In this document: piece by piece, positions 14,148 through 26,072 of the stretch | Layout: every line of letters starts with the position of its first letter | Position numbering within the stretch: the first letter of the stretch is position 1 | Source: Cnuella takakiae | GTDB lineage: Bacteria > Bacteroidota > Bacteroidia > Chitinophagales > Chitinophagaceae | Direction of reading: 5' to 3' | Length of the DNA stretch: 64,000 nucleotides | Assembly: GCF_001953305.1 (NCBI RefSeq) | Contig: NZ_MTFE01000010.1 | Location: 2,218,044 to 2,282,043, forward strand | Program-made: the position numbers and the translations under genes | The notes under the pieces: model-generated | Told to the model about the DNA's origin: nothing | The model's database searches: none | The model's input: only the letters and a program-made list of their open reading frames with translations

Positions 14148-15428
14148 CTATACGGCCTTTACGAGGTAGTAGTTTTTTTTGCCTTTCTGCACCAGCAGGT
14201 ACTCGTTGTGCAGCAACAGCGCGGTGTTTACCGGCATATTGGCGTCGCCCACTTTATTGCGGTTGATGCTTACGCCACCGTTCTGTACCATCTTGCGGGC
14301 TTCGCCTTTGCTGGGGAAGATTTTGGTGTCGGCAAGAAAGGAAATTACATCCACGCCTGTTTCCAGCTGGGTGCGGGCAAAATCAATCTTTTGCAGGCCC
14401 TCCATATTTTCCAAATCTTCCCTGCTCAGTGATTCGGCAGGTGCATTTTGCTGGGCAAACAGCTTCTCGGTTGTTTCGATGGCCTTGTTGTATTCGGCTT
14501 CGCCGTGGATAAAGCTGGTTACTTCTTTTGCAAGGGTTTTTTGCAGCAGGCGCTTGCCTGGGTCTTGCTGGTGCTCGGCAACCAGGCTATCGATGGTAGC
14601 GCGGTCAAGGAAGGTAAAAATGCGGATCCACTTTTCAGCATCGGCATCGGTGGCGTTGAGCCAAAACTGGTAGAACTGGTAGGGCGTTGTTTTCTCCGCA
14701 TCCAGCCATACGTTGCCGGCTTCGCTTTTACCAAACTTACCGCCGTCGGCCTTGGTGATGAGCGGACAGGTAAAGGCAAAGGCTTCGCCACCCACCTTGC
14801 GGCGGATCAGCTCGGTGCCGGTAGTGATATTGCCCCACTGGTCGGAACCGCCCATCTGCAATTTGATATTGTGCTGCTGGTAGAGGTGGAAGAAATCGTA
14901 ACCCTGTATCAGTTGGTAGGTAAACTCGGTAAAGGAAATACCCGCATCGCCTTCAATACGTTTGCGCACGCTCTCCTTGCTCATCATGTAGTTAACAGTG
15001 ATGTGCTTACCGGTGTCGCGGATAAAGTCGAGGAAGGAAATATTTTTAAACCAGTCGTAGTTGTTCACCATCACGGCCGCGTTGGGCAGTGCCGCGTCGA
15101 AGTTGAGGTAACGTTCCAACTGCTTTTTAACACCTGCCTGGTTGCGCTGCAGGATGTCTTCGCTTAGCAGGTTGCGTTCAGCGCTCTTACCGCTGGGGTC
15201 GCCTACCATGCCGGTAGCGCCGCCAACCAATGCATAAGGTTTATGACCCGCACGCTGCAGGTGCACCAGCAGCATGATGGGAACGAGGTTGCCAATATGG
15301 AGCGAGTCGGCAGTAGGGTCGAAACCAATATAGGCGGACGTCATCTCTTTTTGCAATTGTTCTTCGGTACCCGGCATCACGTCCTGTACCATGCCGCGCC
15401 AGCGCAGCTCTTCCATCAGGTTGGTCAT
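14148..15428 (-). CDS. tyrS: Tyrosyl-tRNA synthetase
   Basis: A 426-residue class I synthetase that charges tRNA-Tyr. Visible landmarks are the HIGH-like [19 protein letters not shown], the tyrosine-binding [26 protein letters not shown], the KMSKS-like KFGKSEAG, and a C-terminal S4 RNA-binding domain (about 360-426, [23 protein letters not shown]). The start at 15428 ([12 protein letters not shown]) is the family-typical one; the frame is open 23 codons further upstream. A -7 box TACTTTTG lies on this strand at 15446-15453. Confidence 0.97.
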   Translation of the reverse strand: MTNLMEELRWRGMVQDVMPGTEEQLQKEMTSAYIGFDPTADSLHIGNLVPIMLLVHLQRAGHKPYALVGGATGMVGDPSGKSAERNLLSEDILQRNQAGVKKQLERYLNFDAALPNAAVMVNNYDWFKNISFLDFIRDTGKHITVNYMMSKESVRKRIEGDAGISFTEFTYQLIQGYDFFHLYQQHNIKLQMGGSDQWGNITTGTELIRRKVGGEAFAFTCPLITKADGGKFGKSEAGNVWLDAEKTTPYQFYQFWLNATDADAEKWIRIFTFLDRATIDSLVAEHQQDPGKRLLQKTLAKEVTSFIHGEAEYNKAIETTEKLFAQQNAPAESLSREDLENMEGLQKIDFARTQLETGVDVISFLADTKIFPSKGEARKMVQNGGVSINRNKVGDANMPVNTALLLHNEYLLVQKGKKNYYLVKAV

Positions 15429-15570
15429 AATAGCAATTTGAGCGGCAAAAGTAAGGGAGAAAGGCGGCCCTACCTGACGCCTGCTTTTGTAGTGCAAATG
15501 CTACGGTGCAAAAGGAAGCAACCGGATAAATTTGAAACCAATCCCTAACCCTAAGTACCAGGCTTTGAAA

Positions 15571-16692
15571 ATGATCTTCAAAACAGGCTGCCGGTGGCAG
15601 CTGTTGTTATGCACCTGCTATTTGCTTTTGCAGGGCAACACAGTTTTTGCCCAATGGCGCAAGTACGCCAACGAGTTCCTCAACATCGGTGCCGGTGCCC
15701 GCGGGCTTGCCATGGGCAGTGCGCAGGCTGCAACAGCTGGCGACGCCACCGCAGCTTACTGGAACCCCGCCGGGCTGTCCGCCGTACAGGAGGCACCGCA
15801 GGCAGCGCTGATGCATGCCGAATATTTCGGGCAAATAGGCAATTACGACTTTGCTGCCGTGGCCCTGCCCACCACGTCGGGCAAGCGCACCCTGGCGCTG
15901 ACTGCGCTCCGTTTTGGGGTGGATGATATTCCCAATACCTTATTCCTTGTGGAGCCCGACGGCACAATCAACTACAATAATATCCGATCTTTTTCCAGCG
16001 CCGACTATGCCTTCCTGGTGTCCATGGGGCAAACCCTTTGGGAAGAGGACGGCAACAGCCTGCGGTTTGGGTTCAATACCAAGGTCATCCACCGCACGGT
16101 GGGCTCCTTTGCCAAGGCATGGGGTTTTGGGTTGGATGCAGGCCTGCAATACACCCACCAACGCTGGCGGCTTGGGCTGGTGGCTCGCGACCTGACCACT
16201 ACAGTGAACATGTGGCGCTTCCAGTTTACGGAGGAAGAAAAAGAAGCGCTCTACCTGGCGCAAAATGATATCCCGGTAAAATCAACGGAGCAAACCGCAC
16301 CAAGGCTGGTGGCAGGCATTGCCCATCTTTTTCCATTGGGTAGAAAAATGGAACTGCTGGCAGAAGCCAATGCCGACCTAATGTTTGACGGTACCCGAAA
16401 TACCCTGCTGCGTGGCCACACCCTAAGCCTTGATCCGAAGCTGGGCCTGGAACTTAATATCAATAAGGTGGTGTACCTGCGTGGAGGCATCAACAACTTT
16501 CAACAGGCATTGGCCGACGATGATTTTGTGAATCAAAAAAAGGTTTGGATCTACCAGCCTTCGGTGGGTGCAGGGTTTCGCATCCAAAATTTCTCCATCG
16601 ATTATGCCTTCTCCAGCCTGGCCAACCAGTCGAGCCCGCTGTACTCGCACATCTTTTCGTTGCACTATGCTTTTGCAAAAAAAGCCAGCTAA
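15571..16692 (+). CDS. PorV/PorQ family outer membrane beta-barrel protein (type IX secretion)
   Basis: A 373-residue protein with a signal peptide (MIFKTGCRWQLLLCTC to VFAQW) and the FadL-like PorV signature IGAGARGLAMGSAQAATAGDATAAYWNPAG at the start of the mature chain, followed by a beta-barrel. PorV acts in the type IX secretion system as the shuttle that carries cargo from the translocon to the PorU sortase. The C25 peptidase 27 bp downstream (16720) makes this a PorV/PorU-type pair, probably the second set (PorV2/PorU2-like), since no other secretion genes are here. A TAAATTTG box lies at 15527-15534. Confidence 0.85.
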   Translation: MIFKTGCRWQLLLCTCYLLLQGNTVFAQWRKYANEFLNIGAGARGLAMGSAQAATAGDATAAYWNPAGLSAVQEAPQAALMHAEYFGQIGNYDFAAVALPTTSGKRTLALTALRFGVDDIPNTLFLVEPDGTINYNNIRSFSSADYAFLVSMGQTLWEEDGNSLRFGFNTKVIHRTVGSFAKAWGFGLDAGLQYTHQRWRLGLVARDLTTTVNMWRFQFTEEEKEALYLAQNDIPVKSTEQTAPRLVAGIAHLFPLGRKMELLAEANADLMFDGTRNTLLRGHTLSLDPKLGLELNINKVVYLRGGINNFQQALADDDFVNQKKVWIYQPSVGAGFRIQNFSIDYAFSSLANQSSPLYSHIFSLHYAFAKKAS

Positions 16693-16719
16693 ACATTCCC
16701 GATTGCTCAATTAATATTT

Positions 16720-19700
16720 ATGCGCTTACTGTTGATTTGTTGTGCCTGCCTGCTGCAACTGGCATTGCAGGCGCAGGTGTACAACAATGAATGGATTGAT
16801 TTTTCCAAAACCTATTATAAACTCAAGGTGGGTAAAACGGGCCTGCACCGGGTGTCGAAGACCGAACTGGCGGCAGCAGGCCTTGGCGAGGCGCCGGTGG
16901 AACAATTGCAGCTGTGGCGCAACGGGGTAGAAGTGCCGCTGTATACGCCGGTAGCTTCGGGAGCCCTGCCAGTTGGTGGCTTTGTGGAGTTTTGGGGCGA
17001 GCGCAATGACGGCAAACCCGACAGGCCGCTGTACCGCAAACCCGAGTTCCTGCTGAGTGATGTGTTTAGCCTGCATACCGATACTTCGGTGTATTTTTTA
17101 ACCTTGAATGCTGCAGGCCAAAACAGGCGCCTGGCAGCTACGGCAAACAATGTAGCCGGCAATATCCTTCCCGCTGAAACATCATTTACTTATACCTACC
17201 TGCAGGCTTTCAACAACCAGCAGAACGCGGGTTACGCCCTCGACCTCGACCAGTACCTGTATTCTGCTGCCTACGATTTGGGCGAAGGGTATTCCTCCGC
17301 TTTCCTGGGGCCAAATGCCAGCAATACAATCAACCTGGGCAACCTCTTCGTGGCGCCCGGTGTAGGACAGGCTTTTTTCAAAATAACGGTAGCGGGCAAC
17401 CGAACTGCCGAGCGCCGCTACCGGGTACGGATCAACAATGATTCGATTGCAGGCGGGGCGGTCAATTTTTTTGAAGCCGTTACTGACTCGGTGCCGGTGC
17501 CGCTTTCCGTTATCAGTACGGCAACCAACAATGTAACGGTTACCAACCTGTCGGCCACGGCTGCCGACCGGCTGGCCATTTACCAGTACAGTATTACCTA
17601 CCCAAGGCAGTTCAATTTTGGCAATGCGGCCAATTTTGAATTTGCTTTGCCGGCATCGGCAAGTGCCCGTTTTTTGGAAATCACCAATTTCAACACCGGC
17701 GGCCAGCCGCCCGTGCTGCTCGACCTGGTGAATGGATTGCGGCTGGTGGGCGATATGGCTGTAGCTGGTAAGGTGCGCTTCCTTTTGCCGCCGCTGGCGC
17801 AAACCGGCCGCCTGGTGTTGTACAGCCAGGTACCTGCCAACCTCACGGCAGTTACAGGTTTGCAAAGCCGCCGTTTTACAAACTACCGCGAGCCCGCCAA
17901 CCAGAGCAACTACCTGATTCTTTCCAATGCTTTGTTGTTTAATGATGGCAGTGGGAATAATGCCGTGGAAGCCTATGCCGCCTACCGCCGTTCGGTGGCG
18001 GGTGGGGGCTATGCAGCCGGTATTTATGATATTGAAGAACTCACCGACCAGTTTGGATTTGGCATCAAGCGTACTCCGCTGGCCATCCGCAATTTCCTTT
18101 GGTTTGCCCGCAATGTATTTTCCCAAAAGCCACAACAGGTGCTGCTGCTGGGAAAAGGGCTGGTGTACACCGAACAGCGTGCCCGTGAGGGCGACGCCAC
18201 CAGCTTGCGGCTGAACCTGGTGCCTACTTTTGGCAACCCAGCCTCTGATATCCTTTATGCCGCAGACCCCGGTTCTGCCGTGCCGAAGCTTTCTATTGGC
18301 AGGCTTTCGGTGGTGAGTGGGCAGGAGGTAATGGACTATTTGCAAAAAGTAATAGAATACGAGGCGGCGCAGGCAAAGGTAAGTGCCGACCCCGCCGATA
18401 TGGCCTGGAAGAAAAACCTGGTACACATAATTGGTTCGGGCGACCCCAACCTTCAGGCCAGCCTGGAGCAGTATATGGCTACCTGTAAGGCCATAGCCTC
18501 CGATACCCTTTGGGGCGCCGATGTGCACACTTTTGCCAAAAAAACAGGGAGCAATACGGAGCAGATCAGCGAAAGAGCCCTGGAGCAATTGTTTGGGGAG
18601 GGCATTTCTTATGTTACCTATTTTGGCCATTCCTCCAGCTCCGGACTGGATTATAACCTGGACAATCCTGATGCCTACAACAACACGGGCAAGTATCCCG
18701 TGTTTACCGCGCTGGGTTGTAATGCCGGTGGCATGTTTGGATTTAATACCAATCGGTTTGCCCTGCGGGATGCAATCAGCGAAAAGTTTGTGCTGGCGCC
18801 GCAAAAAGGCATCATTGGCTTTATTGCTACCAGCCATTTTGGGGTGGTGAGCGTGTTGCGGATCTGGAATACGCAGTTGTACGAAAACATGTCGCGCAAC
18901 GCTTATGGCAAAACCATGGGCGAGCTGATGCAGGCCACTGCTGCAAGCACGCTGTCCTCCGTAGCTGCCGGGGAGGAAAACTTTATGGTACGCACCAATG
19001 TAGAAGCCACCATATTGCATGGCGATCCTGCCATCCGGCTTAATACCTACCCGCAACCCGATTTTGTGCTTACCGATGCGCAGGTGAAAGTGGAACCCCA
19101 GTTTGTTTCCATCGCCGATACGGCCTTCCGGTTGGTGGTGCAGGTGCGTAATACCGGCAAAGCCATCAGCCGCAGCATTGTGCTGTCGGTAAAGCGGCAA
19201 TATCCCGATGGGTCGGAAAAAGAACTGGTAAGGGATAGTGTTGCCGCACCGGTGCTGGCTGCAACCTACAACTATCGAATTGGGGTGGACGGGCAAAAAG
19301 ACAAAGGCCTGAACCGCCTTACTGTAACTATTGATGATGGTGATTCGGTTGCCGAATTGTTTGAAACTAATAATACGGTAACAAAAGAAATACAGGTATA
19401 CGAAGACGAGGCCCGCCCCGTGTACCCGCTGCCTTTTGGTATTGTAAACAATCCCGACCTGACGCTTGCTGTTTCCACCGCCGATCCGTTTAGTGCGGCC
19501 CGCAATTACGTGGTGGAAATGGATACTAAGGAGTTGTTCAACTCGCCCGGGAAATGGAGCCGGCAAATCAACAGCAGGGGCGGCCTGCTGGAAGTAAAGC
19601 CCGGTGTGGCCCTGCAAAACAATACCGTGTATTACTGGCGGGTGGCGCAGGTACCTGAAAGCGGGGCAATGAGGTGGAGCAATCGTTCTTTTGTGTACCT

Positions 19701-21759
19701 GGCAGGCAGTGACGAAGGGTTTAATCAAAGCCATGTGTACCAGCATCTGCAATCGGAGCGTAAAGGCTTGTTGCTGGATAGTGCCGGGGTATGGCGTTTT
19801 GCGGATAAAACCAATGAACTGTTTGTCAATAATGGGGTTTTTCCATCAGCTGCCAACCAGGCGGCAGATTTTGTGGTGTCCATCAATAACGACAACAGCC
19901 TGATCCGCAGCGTGTGCGGCGTGTCTAATATCATCGTCAATGTATTTGACCCGCTTACGTTTAAGCCATGGTTTAATGGCAATGCCGGGCAGCCAGGGCG
20001 CTATGGTAGTGCCACCGTTTGCGGGCAGGACCGGGCCTACAATTTCCAGTACAATATTATGGATACTGCTGGCCGAAAGCGTTTGCTGGAGTTTTTGCAG
20101 TTGATACCTAACAACCACTATGTAGTGGTGCGCAATACTTCGGGCACGGCGGCTAATTCCAACACCTATGTGCAGCAGTGGCAGGCCGATACGGCTTTTT
20201 GGGGATCGGGCAACAGCATTTACCACGAGTTGCAGCGCCGGGGTTTTTCCCAGATTGATTCCTTTACCCGTCCACGGGCCTGGATATTTATATACCGCAA
20301 AGGCGACCCTACCTACCGCACCCGGCAGGTGGTGAGCCAGGGGATACTGGATAAGATCACCCTTTTGGCGCCCTGTGCCACACCGGGCACAGAGGGAAGC
20401 CTGCAGAGCCCTGTGTTGGGGCCGGCAACTAAATGGCAGGAGTTTGTATGGGATGCCAAAACCGCCATCACAGGCCAGGTAAGACTATCCTTGCTAGGCG
20501 TTGAGGATCTGGGCAAAACAGATACCCTCGCCCGCCTTGGCGAAACTGATCCCAGGCGGCTCGATCTTTCTTTTGTAGATGCAGCCCGTTACCCTAACCT
20601 GCGCATTGGCGTACAGCTTAGCGATACGGTTAAGTATAGTCCCAGCCAGCTAAGCATGCTGCGGCTTTCGGGGCTGCCGCTTCCTGAAGGGGCCATAGCG
20701 CCCAACCTGCTTTTTCAACTGGCCGATACCATGGCTGTTGGCGAGCCGCTGGTGCTGAAACTGGCTTTCAAAAATGTAGGCACCCAGCCTTTCGACAGCC
20801 TGCGTGTAAAACTGCAGGTAACCGATCGCAACAATAAAGTGCAGGATATCCCGGTGCAGCAATTGCGGCCGCTACCCGGTGGAGATACCCTGCAGGTGGT
20901 TGCACCCATCAACAACGAGGCTTTTGCGGGTGCCAACCAGTTGTACGTAGAGGTAAACCCGCCCGGGGCCCAGCCCGAGCAGTACCGGTTCAATAATTTT
21001 TTGTTCCGGCCATTTTTTGTACGTGATGACGAACAGGCGCCACTAGTGGATGTAACCTTCGATGGGGTAAGGGTGCAGCACAACGACATCGTATCGGCCA
21101 AGCCCGAAATCCTGATCCGCCTTACCGATGAATCCAAACAACTGCTTTTGAACGATACCGCTTTGGTAGGTGTAAAGTTGCGCAACCTGGCCGCCAACGT
21201 TGAACGGAGTTATGCTTTTGATGGCGATACTTTACGATTCATTCCGGCAGGTGGGGGTACAGAAAATGTGGCAACGGTTGTGTTCCGGCCTCACTTTGCA
21301 ACAGACGGTACTTACGAGTTGCAGGTGGTAGGCAGGGACCGGCGGGGCAACCAATCGGGTACATCAGCTTACCGGGTGCAGTTCCAGGTTGTTGGCAAGG
21401 CCATGATCTCCAACATGCTCAATTATCCCAACCCTTTTACCACGTCCACGGCTTTTGTGTTTACCCTAACGGGGTCCGAAGTGCCGCAGAACCTGCGGAT
21501 ACAAATTCTGACGGCAACCGGCAGGGTGGTGCGGGAAATAAGCCGGGAAGAACTAGGGCCGCTGCGTATCGGCCGCAACATCACGGAGTTTAAATGGGAT
21601 GGCACCGACCAGTACGGTCAGAAGCTGGGCAATGGTGTGTACCTGTACCGGGTAATTGCGCAGGAGAATGGCGGCAAACTGGACAAGTTCAGGCCCATTG
21701 GGGATGTTACCGAGCAGTACTTCTACAAGGGTTACGGAAAAATGTACCTGATGCGGTAA
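16720..21759 (+). CDS. Giant C25 (gingipain/PorU-like) cysteine peptidase with C-terminal FlgD-like/T9SS-type domain
   Basis: A 1679-residue exported protein (signal [19 protein letters not shown]). The C25 peptidase domain covers roughly residues 390-770; the catalytic pair is His637 ([15 protein letters not shown]) and Cys667 ([11 protein letters not shown]). Long beta-rich regions (about 780-1560) hold CARDB-like repeats ([40 protein letters not shown]). The last 100 residues start [14 protein letters not shown] and end [12 protein letters not shown], a FlgD-Ig/type A-like fold. PorU is the sortase that removes cargo CTDs and attaches proteins to lipopolysaccharide. Being longer than typical PorU (about 1100-1300) and paired with a PorV-like gene, it may be PorU2-like or a surface peptidase. 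Confidence 0.85.
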   Translation: MRLLLICCACLLQLALQAQVYNNEWIDFSKTYYKLKVGKTGLHRVSKTELAAAGLGEAPVEQLQLWRNGVEVPLYTPVASGALPVGGFVEFWGERNDGKPDRPLYRKPEFLLSDVFSLHTDTSVYFLTLNAAGQNRRLAATANNVAGNILPAETSFTYTYLQAFNNQQNAGYALDLDQYLYSAAYDLGEGYSSAFLGPNASNTINLGNLFVAPGVGQAFFKITVAGNRTAERRYRVRINNDSIAGGAVNFFEAVTDSVPVPLSVISTATNNVTVTNLSATAADRLAIYQYSITYPRQFNFGNAANFEFALPASASARFLEITNFNTGGQPPVLLDLVNGLRLVGDMAVAGKVRFLLPPLAQTGRLVLYSQVPANLTAVTGLQSRRFTNYREPANQSNYLILSNALLFNDGSGNNAVEAYAAYRRSVAGGGYAAGIYDIEELTDQFGFGIKRTPLAIRNFLWFARNVFSQKPQQVLLLGKGLVYTEQRAREGDATSLRLNLVPTFGNPASDILYAADPGSAVPKLSIGRLSVVSGQEVMDYLQKVIEYEAAQAKVSADPADMAWKKNLVHIIGSGDPNLQASLEQYMATCKAIASDTLWGADVHTFAKKTGSNTEQISERALEQLFGEGISYVTYFGHSSSSGLDYNLDNPDAYNNTGKYPVFTALGCNAGGMFGFNTNRFALRDAISEKFVLAPQKGIIGFIATSHFGVVSVLRIWNTQLYENMSRNAYGKTMGELMQATAASTLSSVAAGEENFMVRTNVEATILHGDPAIRLNTYPQPDFVLTDAQVKVEPQFVSIADTAFRLVVQVRNTGKAISRSIVLSVKRQYPDGSEKELVRDSVAAPVLAATYNYRIGVDGQKDKGLNRLTVTIDDGDSVAELFETNNTVTKEIQVYEDEARPVYPLPFGIVNNPDLTLAVSTADPFSAARNYVVEMDTKELFNSPGKWSRQINSRGGLLEVKPGVALQNNTVYYWRVAQVPESGAMRWSNRSFVYLAGSDEGFNQSHVYQHLQSERKGLLLDSAGVWRFADKTNELFVNNGVFPSAANQAADFVVSINNDNSLIRSVCGVSNIIVNVFDPLTFKPWFNGNAGQPGRYGSATVCGQDRAYNFQYNIMDTAGRKRLLEFLQLIPNNHYVVVRNTSGTAANSNTYVQQWQADTAFWGSGNSIYHELQRRGFSQIDSFTRPRAWIFIYRKGDPTYRTRQVVSQGILDKITLLAPCATPGTEGSLQSPVLGPATKWQEFVWDAKTAITGQVRLSLLGVEDLGKTDTLARLGETDPRRLDLSFVDAARYPNLRIGVQLSDTVKYSPSQLSMLRLSGLPLPEGAIAPNLLFQLADTMAVGEPLVLKLAFKNVGTQPFDSLRVKLQVTDRNNKVQDIPVQQLRPLPGGDTLQVVAPINNEAFAGANQLYVEVNPPGAQPEQYRFNNFLFRPFFVRDDEQAPLVDVTFDGVRVQHNDIVSAKPEILIRLTDESKQLLLNDTALVGVKLRNLAANVERSYAFDGDTLRFIPAGGGTENVATVVFRPHFATDGTYELQVVGRDRRGNQSGTSAYRVQFQVVGKAMISNMLNYPNPFTTSTAFVFTLTGSEVPQNLRIQILTATGRVVREISREELGPLRIGRNITEFKWDGTDQYGQKLGNGVYLYRVIAQENGGKLDKFRPIGDVTEQYFYKGYGKMYLMR

Positions 21760-21916
21760 GGCTGCCGGGCCTAACTTTGCGCACCCTAGGGGGGATCCCG
21801 GATGTTGGATTTTGGAATTTGTAGTCAGTAGTGAGTTTATAACCTGCATACACCTGCCGAGATCCGAAATCCCAGATCAGAGATCCGCCCTTTGGTTTAC
21901 AATTAAATCCTTTTTC

Positions 21917-23770
21917 ATGGCAAAAATTGGCATTAACCTTTCAACCGGAAGTTTACAGCAGAGCGAAATTATCGTGGGCATTGACTTGGGTACTACCAAT
22001 AGCCTGATCGCCATTATACATCCCGATACAAAACAACCCACTGTTTTGAAGGAGTACGATGCTACTTCGCTCGTTCCTTCAATCGTACATTTTGGAAAAG
22101 GAGGCTCCCTTGCTGTTGGCGTGGAAGCAAAACAATACCTGATCACAGATCCTGAGCATACCATTTTTTCTGTGAAACGCCTGATGGGTAAATCTTATGG
22201 CGATGTAAACGAAGTTTCGGGTCGCCTGGGCTATAAAGTAATTGATGACGGTACCGACAACCTGGTGAAGGTTGAAGTGGATGGTAAGTTTTATACACCC
22301 ATTGAACTTTCTTCTTATATCCTCAAATCGCTGAAGGACCGTGCGGAACACATCCTGAAAACACCCGTGAACCGTGCGGTGATTACCGTACCTGCTTATT
22401 TCAACGATGCACAACGCCAGGCCACCCGGGATGCCGGCAAGCTGGCCGGGCTGGATGTGCTGCGTATTGTAAACGAGCCTACCGCCGCTTCGCTGGCCTA
22501 TGGCATTGGCATCAGCAAAGAGGAAAAAACCGTAGCTGTTTACGATTTGGGCGGTGGCACGTTTGATATTTCCATCATGCGCATTACCAATGGTGTGTTT
22601 GAAGTATTGTCTACCAATGGGGATACCTACCTGGGTGGTGACGATTTTGATGCCGCCATCGTGGCGCATTGGGTAAAAGAACTTGGTCTGACCGAAACCC
22701 AGTTGCAAAACAAGGAACTGGTACAAACCCTCCGCCTGCAGGCAGAAGAAGCCAAGAAGCACCTGAGCAGCGCCGACAGCTACACCGGTGCAGTGATGGA
22801 ATATTCGGTTATGCTTACCCGTGAACAGCTGGAACAACTCGTGCAACCGCTTGTAGAACGGACCATTACCTGCTGCCGCAACGCTGTAAAGGATGCCGGC
22901 GTAGGCATCAACGAAATTGAAGAAGTAGTGATGGTAGGCGGATCTACAAGGGTGCCGCTGGTAAAACAACAAGTTGGCGCTTTCTTTGGCCGAGCCGTAC
23001 ACGACAACATTAATCCCGACGAAGTAGTAGCGCTGGGTGCTGCCATACAGGCTGATATCTTAGCTGGTAATAATAAAGACATCCTGCTGCTGGATGTAAC
23101 CCCGCTTTCGCTCGGTATCGAAACCATGGGAGGTTTGATGGATGTATTGATTCCCCGCAACAACCGCATCCCCACGCGTGCGGGCCGGCAATACACCACG
23201 CAGAAAGATGGCCAAAGCGGTATGCGCATTTCCGTATTTCAGGGGGAGCGCGACCTGGTAAAAGACAACCGCAAACTGGCGGAGTTCAACCTCACCGGCA
23301 TCCCCGCCATGCCTGCTGGTTTGGCCAAAGTGGAAGTGTCCTTCCTGATTAATGCCGATGGTATTTTGCAGGTTACGGCCAAGGAACTGCGCAGCGGTGT
23401 GGCACAATCGGTAGAAGTAAAGCCGCAATACGGACTTACCGATGCTGAAGTAGAGCAAATGCTGATGGATTCCATTACCCACGCCAAAGAAGACATGCAA
23501 ACCCGTGCCCTTGTGGAGGCGCAAACTGAAGGCCGCATCCTGTTGGAAACAACGGAAAACTTCCTGCGGAAAAATGAAGGTTTCTTAACAGCGAAGGAAT
23601 CTGAGGATACAGCAGCTGCTATGGCTGATCTGCGTGCAAAGATTGATGCCGGTTCTAAAGATGAAGTGCAGGCTGCTATTGAGCATCTGAACACTATTTC
23701 CCGGCCTTATGCCGAAAGGCTGATGGATGAAGCGGTAGGTGCAGCCTTACGCAACAAGTCAATCAAATAA
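21917..23770 (+). CDS. hscA: Hsp70 chaperone, HscA-type (Fe-S assembly)
   Basis: A 617-residue Hsp70 with the ATPase signatures [24 protein letters not shown] and [14 protein letters not shown], and a substrate-binding domain ending without the EEVD/EVK-type tail of DnaK. The N-terminal extension of about 17 residues before GIDLGTTNS, the short total length, PSIVHF, and [13 protein letters not shown] point to HscA rather than DnaK. HscA works with HscB on the IscU scaffold to deliver iron-sulfur clusters. No isc genes are nearby. The start MAKIGINL at 21917 is preferred over an in-frame ATG at 21812. A -7 box TAACTTTG lies at 21772-21779. Confidence 0.85.
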   Translation: MAKIGINLSTGSLQQSEIIVGIDLGTTNSLIAIIHPDTKQPTVLKEYDATSLVPSIVHFGKGGSLAVGVEAKQYLITDPEHTIFSVKRLMGKSYGDVNEVSGRLGYKVIDDGTDNLVKVEVDGKFYTPIELSSYILKSLKDRAEHILKTPVNRAVITVPAYFNDAQRQATRDAGKLAGLDVLRIVNEPTAASLAYGIGISKEEKTVAVYDLGGGTFDISIMRITNGVFEVLSTNGDTYLGGDDFDAAIVAHWVKELGLTETQLQNKELVQTLRLQAEEAKKHLSSADSYTGAVMEYSVMLTREQLEQLVQPLVERTITCCRNAVKDAGVGINEIEEVVMVGGSTRVPLVKQQVGAFFGRAVHDNINPDEVVALGAAIQADILAGNNKDILLLDVTPLSLGIETMGGLMDVLIPRNNRIPTRAGRQYTTQKDGQSGMRISVFQGERDLVKDNRKLAEFNLTGIPAMPAGLAKVEVSFLINADGILQVTAKELRSGVAQSVEVKPQYGLTDAEVEQMLMDSITHAKEDMQTRALVEAQTEGRILLETTENFLRKNEGFLTAKESEDTAAAMADLRAKIDAGSKDEVQAAIEHLNTISRPYAERLMDEAVGAALRNKSIK

Positions 23771-23775
23771 ATCAG

Positions 23776-23797
23776 AAGGGCCGGAAGGCCCTTATTA
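23776..23797 (+). terminator. Short hairpin after hscA
   Basis: AAGGGCC-GGAA-GGCCCTT followed by TATTATT. It lies between hscA and the convergent membrane-protein gene and could serve both. Confidence 0.55.
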
Positions 23798-23803
23798 TTG
23801 TGC

Positions 23804-24961
23804 TCATTTTTGTGCAAATGGTCTTGCAACAAAGCTTGCCAATATGATGATCATAGGCAGCAAGGGAAGAATAAACCGGTTGTGCCAATCATCGCAGGAT
23901 AAAGTTGCAGCAAACGAAGTAAGCAATAGTAAGGTGACGATAAATCCAAGAAGTGAATGATCGGAACTGCACCACCTCCTTATTCCCAAAACAGAAAGCA
24001 AGTACAAGCTGTAGAAGTAAACGGCGATAAATAGGTTGTGCGCAGGTGCATAAAACGATCTGATTAAACCCCAAAAGGAAAGAAACCTTTCGACTGCTAT
24101 CTGAATAAAAAAGCGGGGCTGCTGCACAATCATGTGTCCTATACCCTGCAAAGAGTTGGGGTTGATATTATTGGGTAGGATAAAGGCCGGTGCTGTATTG
24201 GAAACGCCGCACAGAATTTGTCCTGAACTGAAAGGCATTAAAAAGTTAAAACCGCCACCTGCATTCATAATTGTATTTACCATTAAGGTAAATGCGGCAA
24301 TAGCAATGCTGCAACACAGCCACTTCCAAATTTTAAGGATATGTGTGTTTGGTTGTAATAAAAGGAATGCAACTGTTGCCGGAACTAAAAAGATACCCAC
24401 CGGCCGCGTAAAGATCATTAATACCAACATAAGTGGTAATAATGCTATCCATAACCGTTGCCTGCATACTGCTTGTTGCAGGCCATGTAAATAGATAATG
24501 AGTCCACTGAAATAAATAGATTCAGTAAAGAGGTAAAAATTGTACTCCTGGTAATATACCATTGCAATGAGGGCAGCGGTGCCGGCAGCTGCAATCCAAT
24601 TGCGGTGTGATTGATAAAGCAATCGGTAAAAACAAAGTGTAGCAAAGGCATTCAACGAAAGTTGAACCAATACGGGTAAGTAGGGAAAGGTACCGGTCTG
24701 TTTAGCAATTGAAATCAGTAAAATCTCCGTGTAATAATATCGAAACTGTCCGTTGGCCAGGTGGCCGGTTTGCAGTAGGTGGTCCGCATTGGTGATGTAT
24801 TTTTCTGCTTCATATCCGGTTACTATTCCTTTTTGCAGGAACAAGGCCAGGTTGATGATGGCCCACAGCATTGCCAATGTAATGCCATGTCCATGTTGGG
24901 TAAATCTCAGTTGTAGCAGGTAGTTTTTTGAATTTGATTTTTGTGTTAGCTCCTGCTGCAT
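23804..24961 (-). CDS. Multi-pass membrane protein, GT-C glycosyltransferase-like
   Basis: A 385-residue protein with about nine hydrophobic segments. The pattern of an early loop ending in a charged segment (GIVTGYEAEKYITNADHLLQTG), followed by YYYTEILLISIAKQTG and TESIYFSGLIIYLHGL, resembles lipid-linked-sugar transferases of the GT-C fold, but no defining motif is certain. Its ATG overlaps the stop of the acyltransferase upstream (TAATG), so the two are translationally coupled and may modify the same surface glycan. Confidence 0.6.
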   Translation of the reverse strand: MQQELTQKSNSKNYLLQLRFTQHGHGITLAMLWAIINLALFLQKGIVTGYEAEKYITNADHLLQTGHLANGQFRYYYTEILLISIAKQTGTFPYLPVLVQLSLNAFATLCFYRLLYQSHRNWIAAAGTAALIAMVYYQEYNFYLFTESIYFSGLIIYLHGLQQAVCRQRLWIALLPLMLVLMIFTRPVGIFLVPATVAFLLLQPNTHILKIWKWLCCSIAIAAFTLMVNTIMNAGGGFNFLMPFSSGQILCGVSNTAPAFILPNNINPNSLQGIGHMIVQQPRFFIQIAVERFLSFWGLIRSFYAPAHNLFIAVYFYSLYLLSVLGIRRWCSSDHSLLGFIVTLLLLTSFAATLSCDDWHNRFILPLLPMIIILASFVARPFAQK

Positions 24962-26049
24962 TAAAGAAAATGTTTTTTTAATGCCAGAAAAGGCTGTTCA
25001 ATCCATCGGAAGCTTATTGCACTTAATACAAATACTGTTAGAAGGCTGACTCCTGCAATTACGTTGTGCGAAACTCCGGGATGATTTGCCAGTATTCTAC
25101 CTAGGAGGAATAAGACCGGCAGGTGTAACAGGTAAATGCTGTAGCTTATTTTTCCAAGTTTGCTGAATGTCTGTTTTAGGAGAGAAGCGCTTCGTGTGTG
25201 CTCGTAGGTACTGACATACTGAATTAGGAGCGCACAACATATTGCGGTAAGGGTATAGCCCCAACTGCCCATGATCCAATTATCGGGATGGATATTACCA
25301 AAACTATAGATGGTTGCTGCAAGGGTAAGGAGCCATGCAAGAAGTATGTACAGCAGTAGTTTTGAAAACTTTGCATTTTGTTGTGTGCCCACAATAGCCA
25401 TGTACCCTCCTGCCAGCAGGCTATCAGCCCTTGTAAGCGTGCTGTGGTAATAACGGGAGTAATCTTCAGGATGATTTATGGATAACATACAGCGGAAAAC
25501 AAGGACGCAACCACAGGTGCACAGGATAAGTCTTTTCAGTATAGTTTCATTGGGACAAAGCCAAAGAATTATTGGCCATACCAGGTAAAACTGCTCCTCC
25601 AATGCAAGCGACCATAAATGCAAAAGGTAAGGACTATCGGCTGTAGCCGCTTGTAGTGGTACCCAGTTAAGGGTAAGCGTATAAAATTGAAGCTGGTGTT
25701 GCAGGTGCCACCCAAACGAGGAGCCAGGTCCTTGCTGCCGGAATAGAAAACTGCCACTAATAAAAAATGCGGCCAGCAATAAAAAGTAAAGCGGAAAGGT
25801 GCGCAGTATTCTCCGTGCATAAAAGTTGCGGAAGTAACGGGGATGTTGCCGGGTGCGGAGCAGGTTTTGGGTGATCAGGAAGCCAGATAGTACAAAGAAC
25901 AGGTCAACCCCCATCCAGCCAAAGCGGAACAGGGGATTGCTGTCGAAGTAGTGATATAAAACCACCAGGAGGATCGCCAGGCCCCGTAACCCGTCGAGTG
26001 CCGGGTAGTGGGGTGCTGCCGCCGCTTCCGGGGCTGCAATTGATTTCAT
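24961..26049 (-). CDS. Acyltransferase family 3 (OafA/YrhL-like) membrane O-acyltransferase
   Basis: A 362-residue protein with about ten membrane segments. The N-terminus has the family's YPALDGLRGLAILLVVLYHY and FRFGWMGVDLFFVLSGFLIT with the R-x10-H pattern used for acyl transfer, plus HLWSLALEEQFYLVWPIILW in the middle. These enzymes transfer acetyl or other acyl groups to sugars of cell-surface polysaccharides. It lies 23 bp after ribE on the same strand and overlaps the next gene by one base. Confidence 0.93.
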   Translation of the reverse strand: MKSIAAPEAAAAPHYPALDGLRGLAILLVVLYHYFDSNPLFRFGWMGVDLFFVLSGFLITQNLLRTRQHPRYFRNFYARRILRTFPLYFLLLAAFFISGSFLFRQQGPGSSFGWHLQHQLQFYTLTLNWVPLQAATADSPYLLHLWSLALEEQFYLVWPIILWLCPNETILKRLILCTCGCVLVFRCMLSINHPEDYSRYYHSTLTRADSLLAGGYMAIVGTQQNAKFSKLLLYILLAWLLTLAATIYSFGNIHPDNWIMGSWGYTLTAICCALLIQYVSTYEHTRSASLLKQTFSKLGKISYSIYLLHLPVLFLLGRILANHPGVSHNVIAGVSLLTVFVLSAISFRWIEQPFLALKKHFL

Positions 26050-26072
26050 GGGGTAGGGAGGGGTGGAATGGG

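Noticed and set aside
17182-19752. An 856-codon open frame on the minus strand
   Set aside because: It is the shadow of the C25 peptidase gene; composition and motif content belong to the plus-strand gene.
21917-23770. DnaK
   Set aside because: The N-terminal extension, [15 protein letters not shown] pattern, length and tail fit HscA better.
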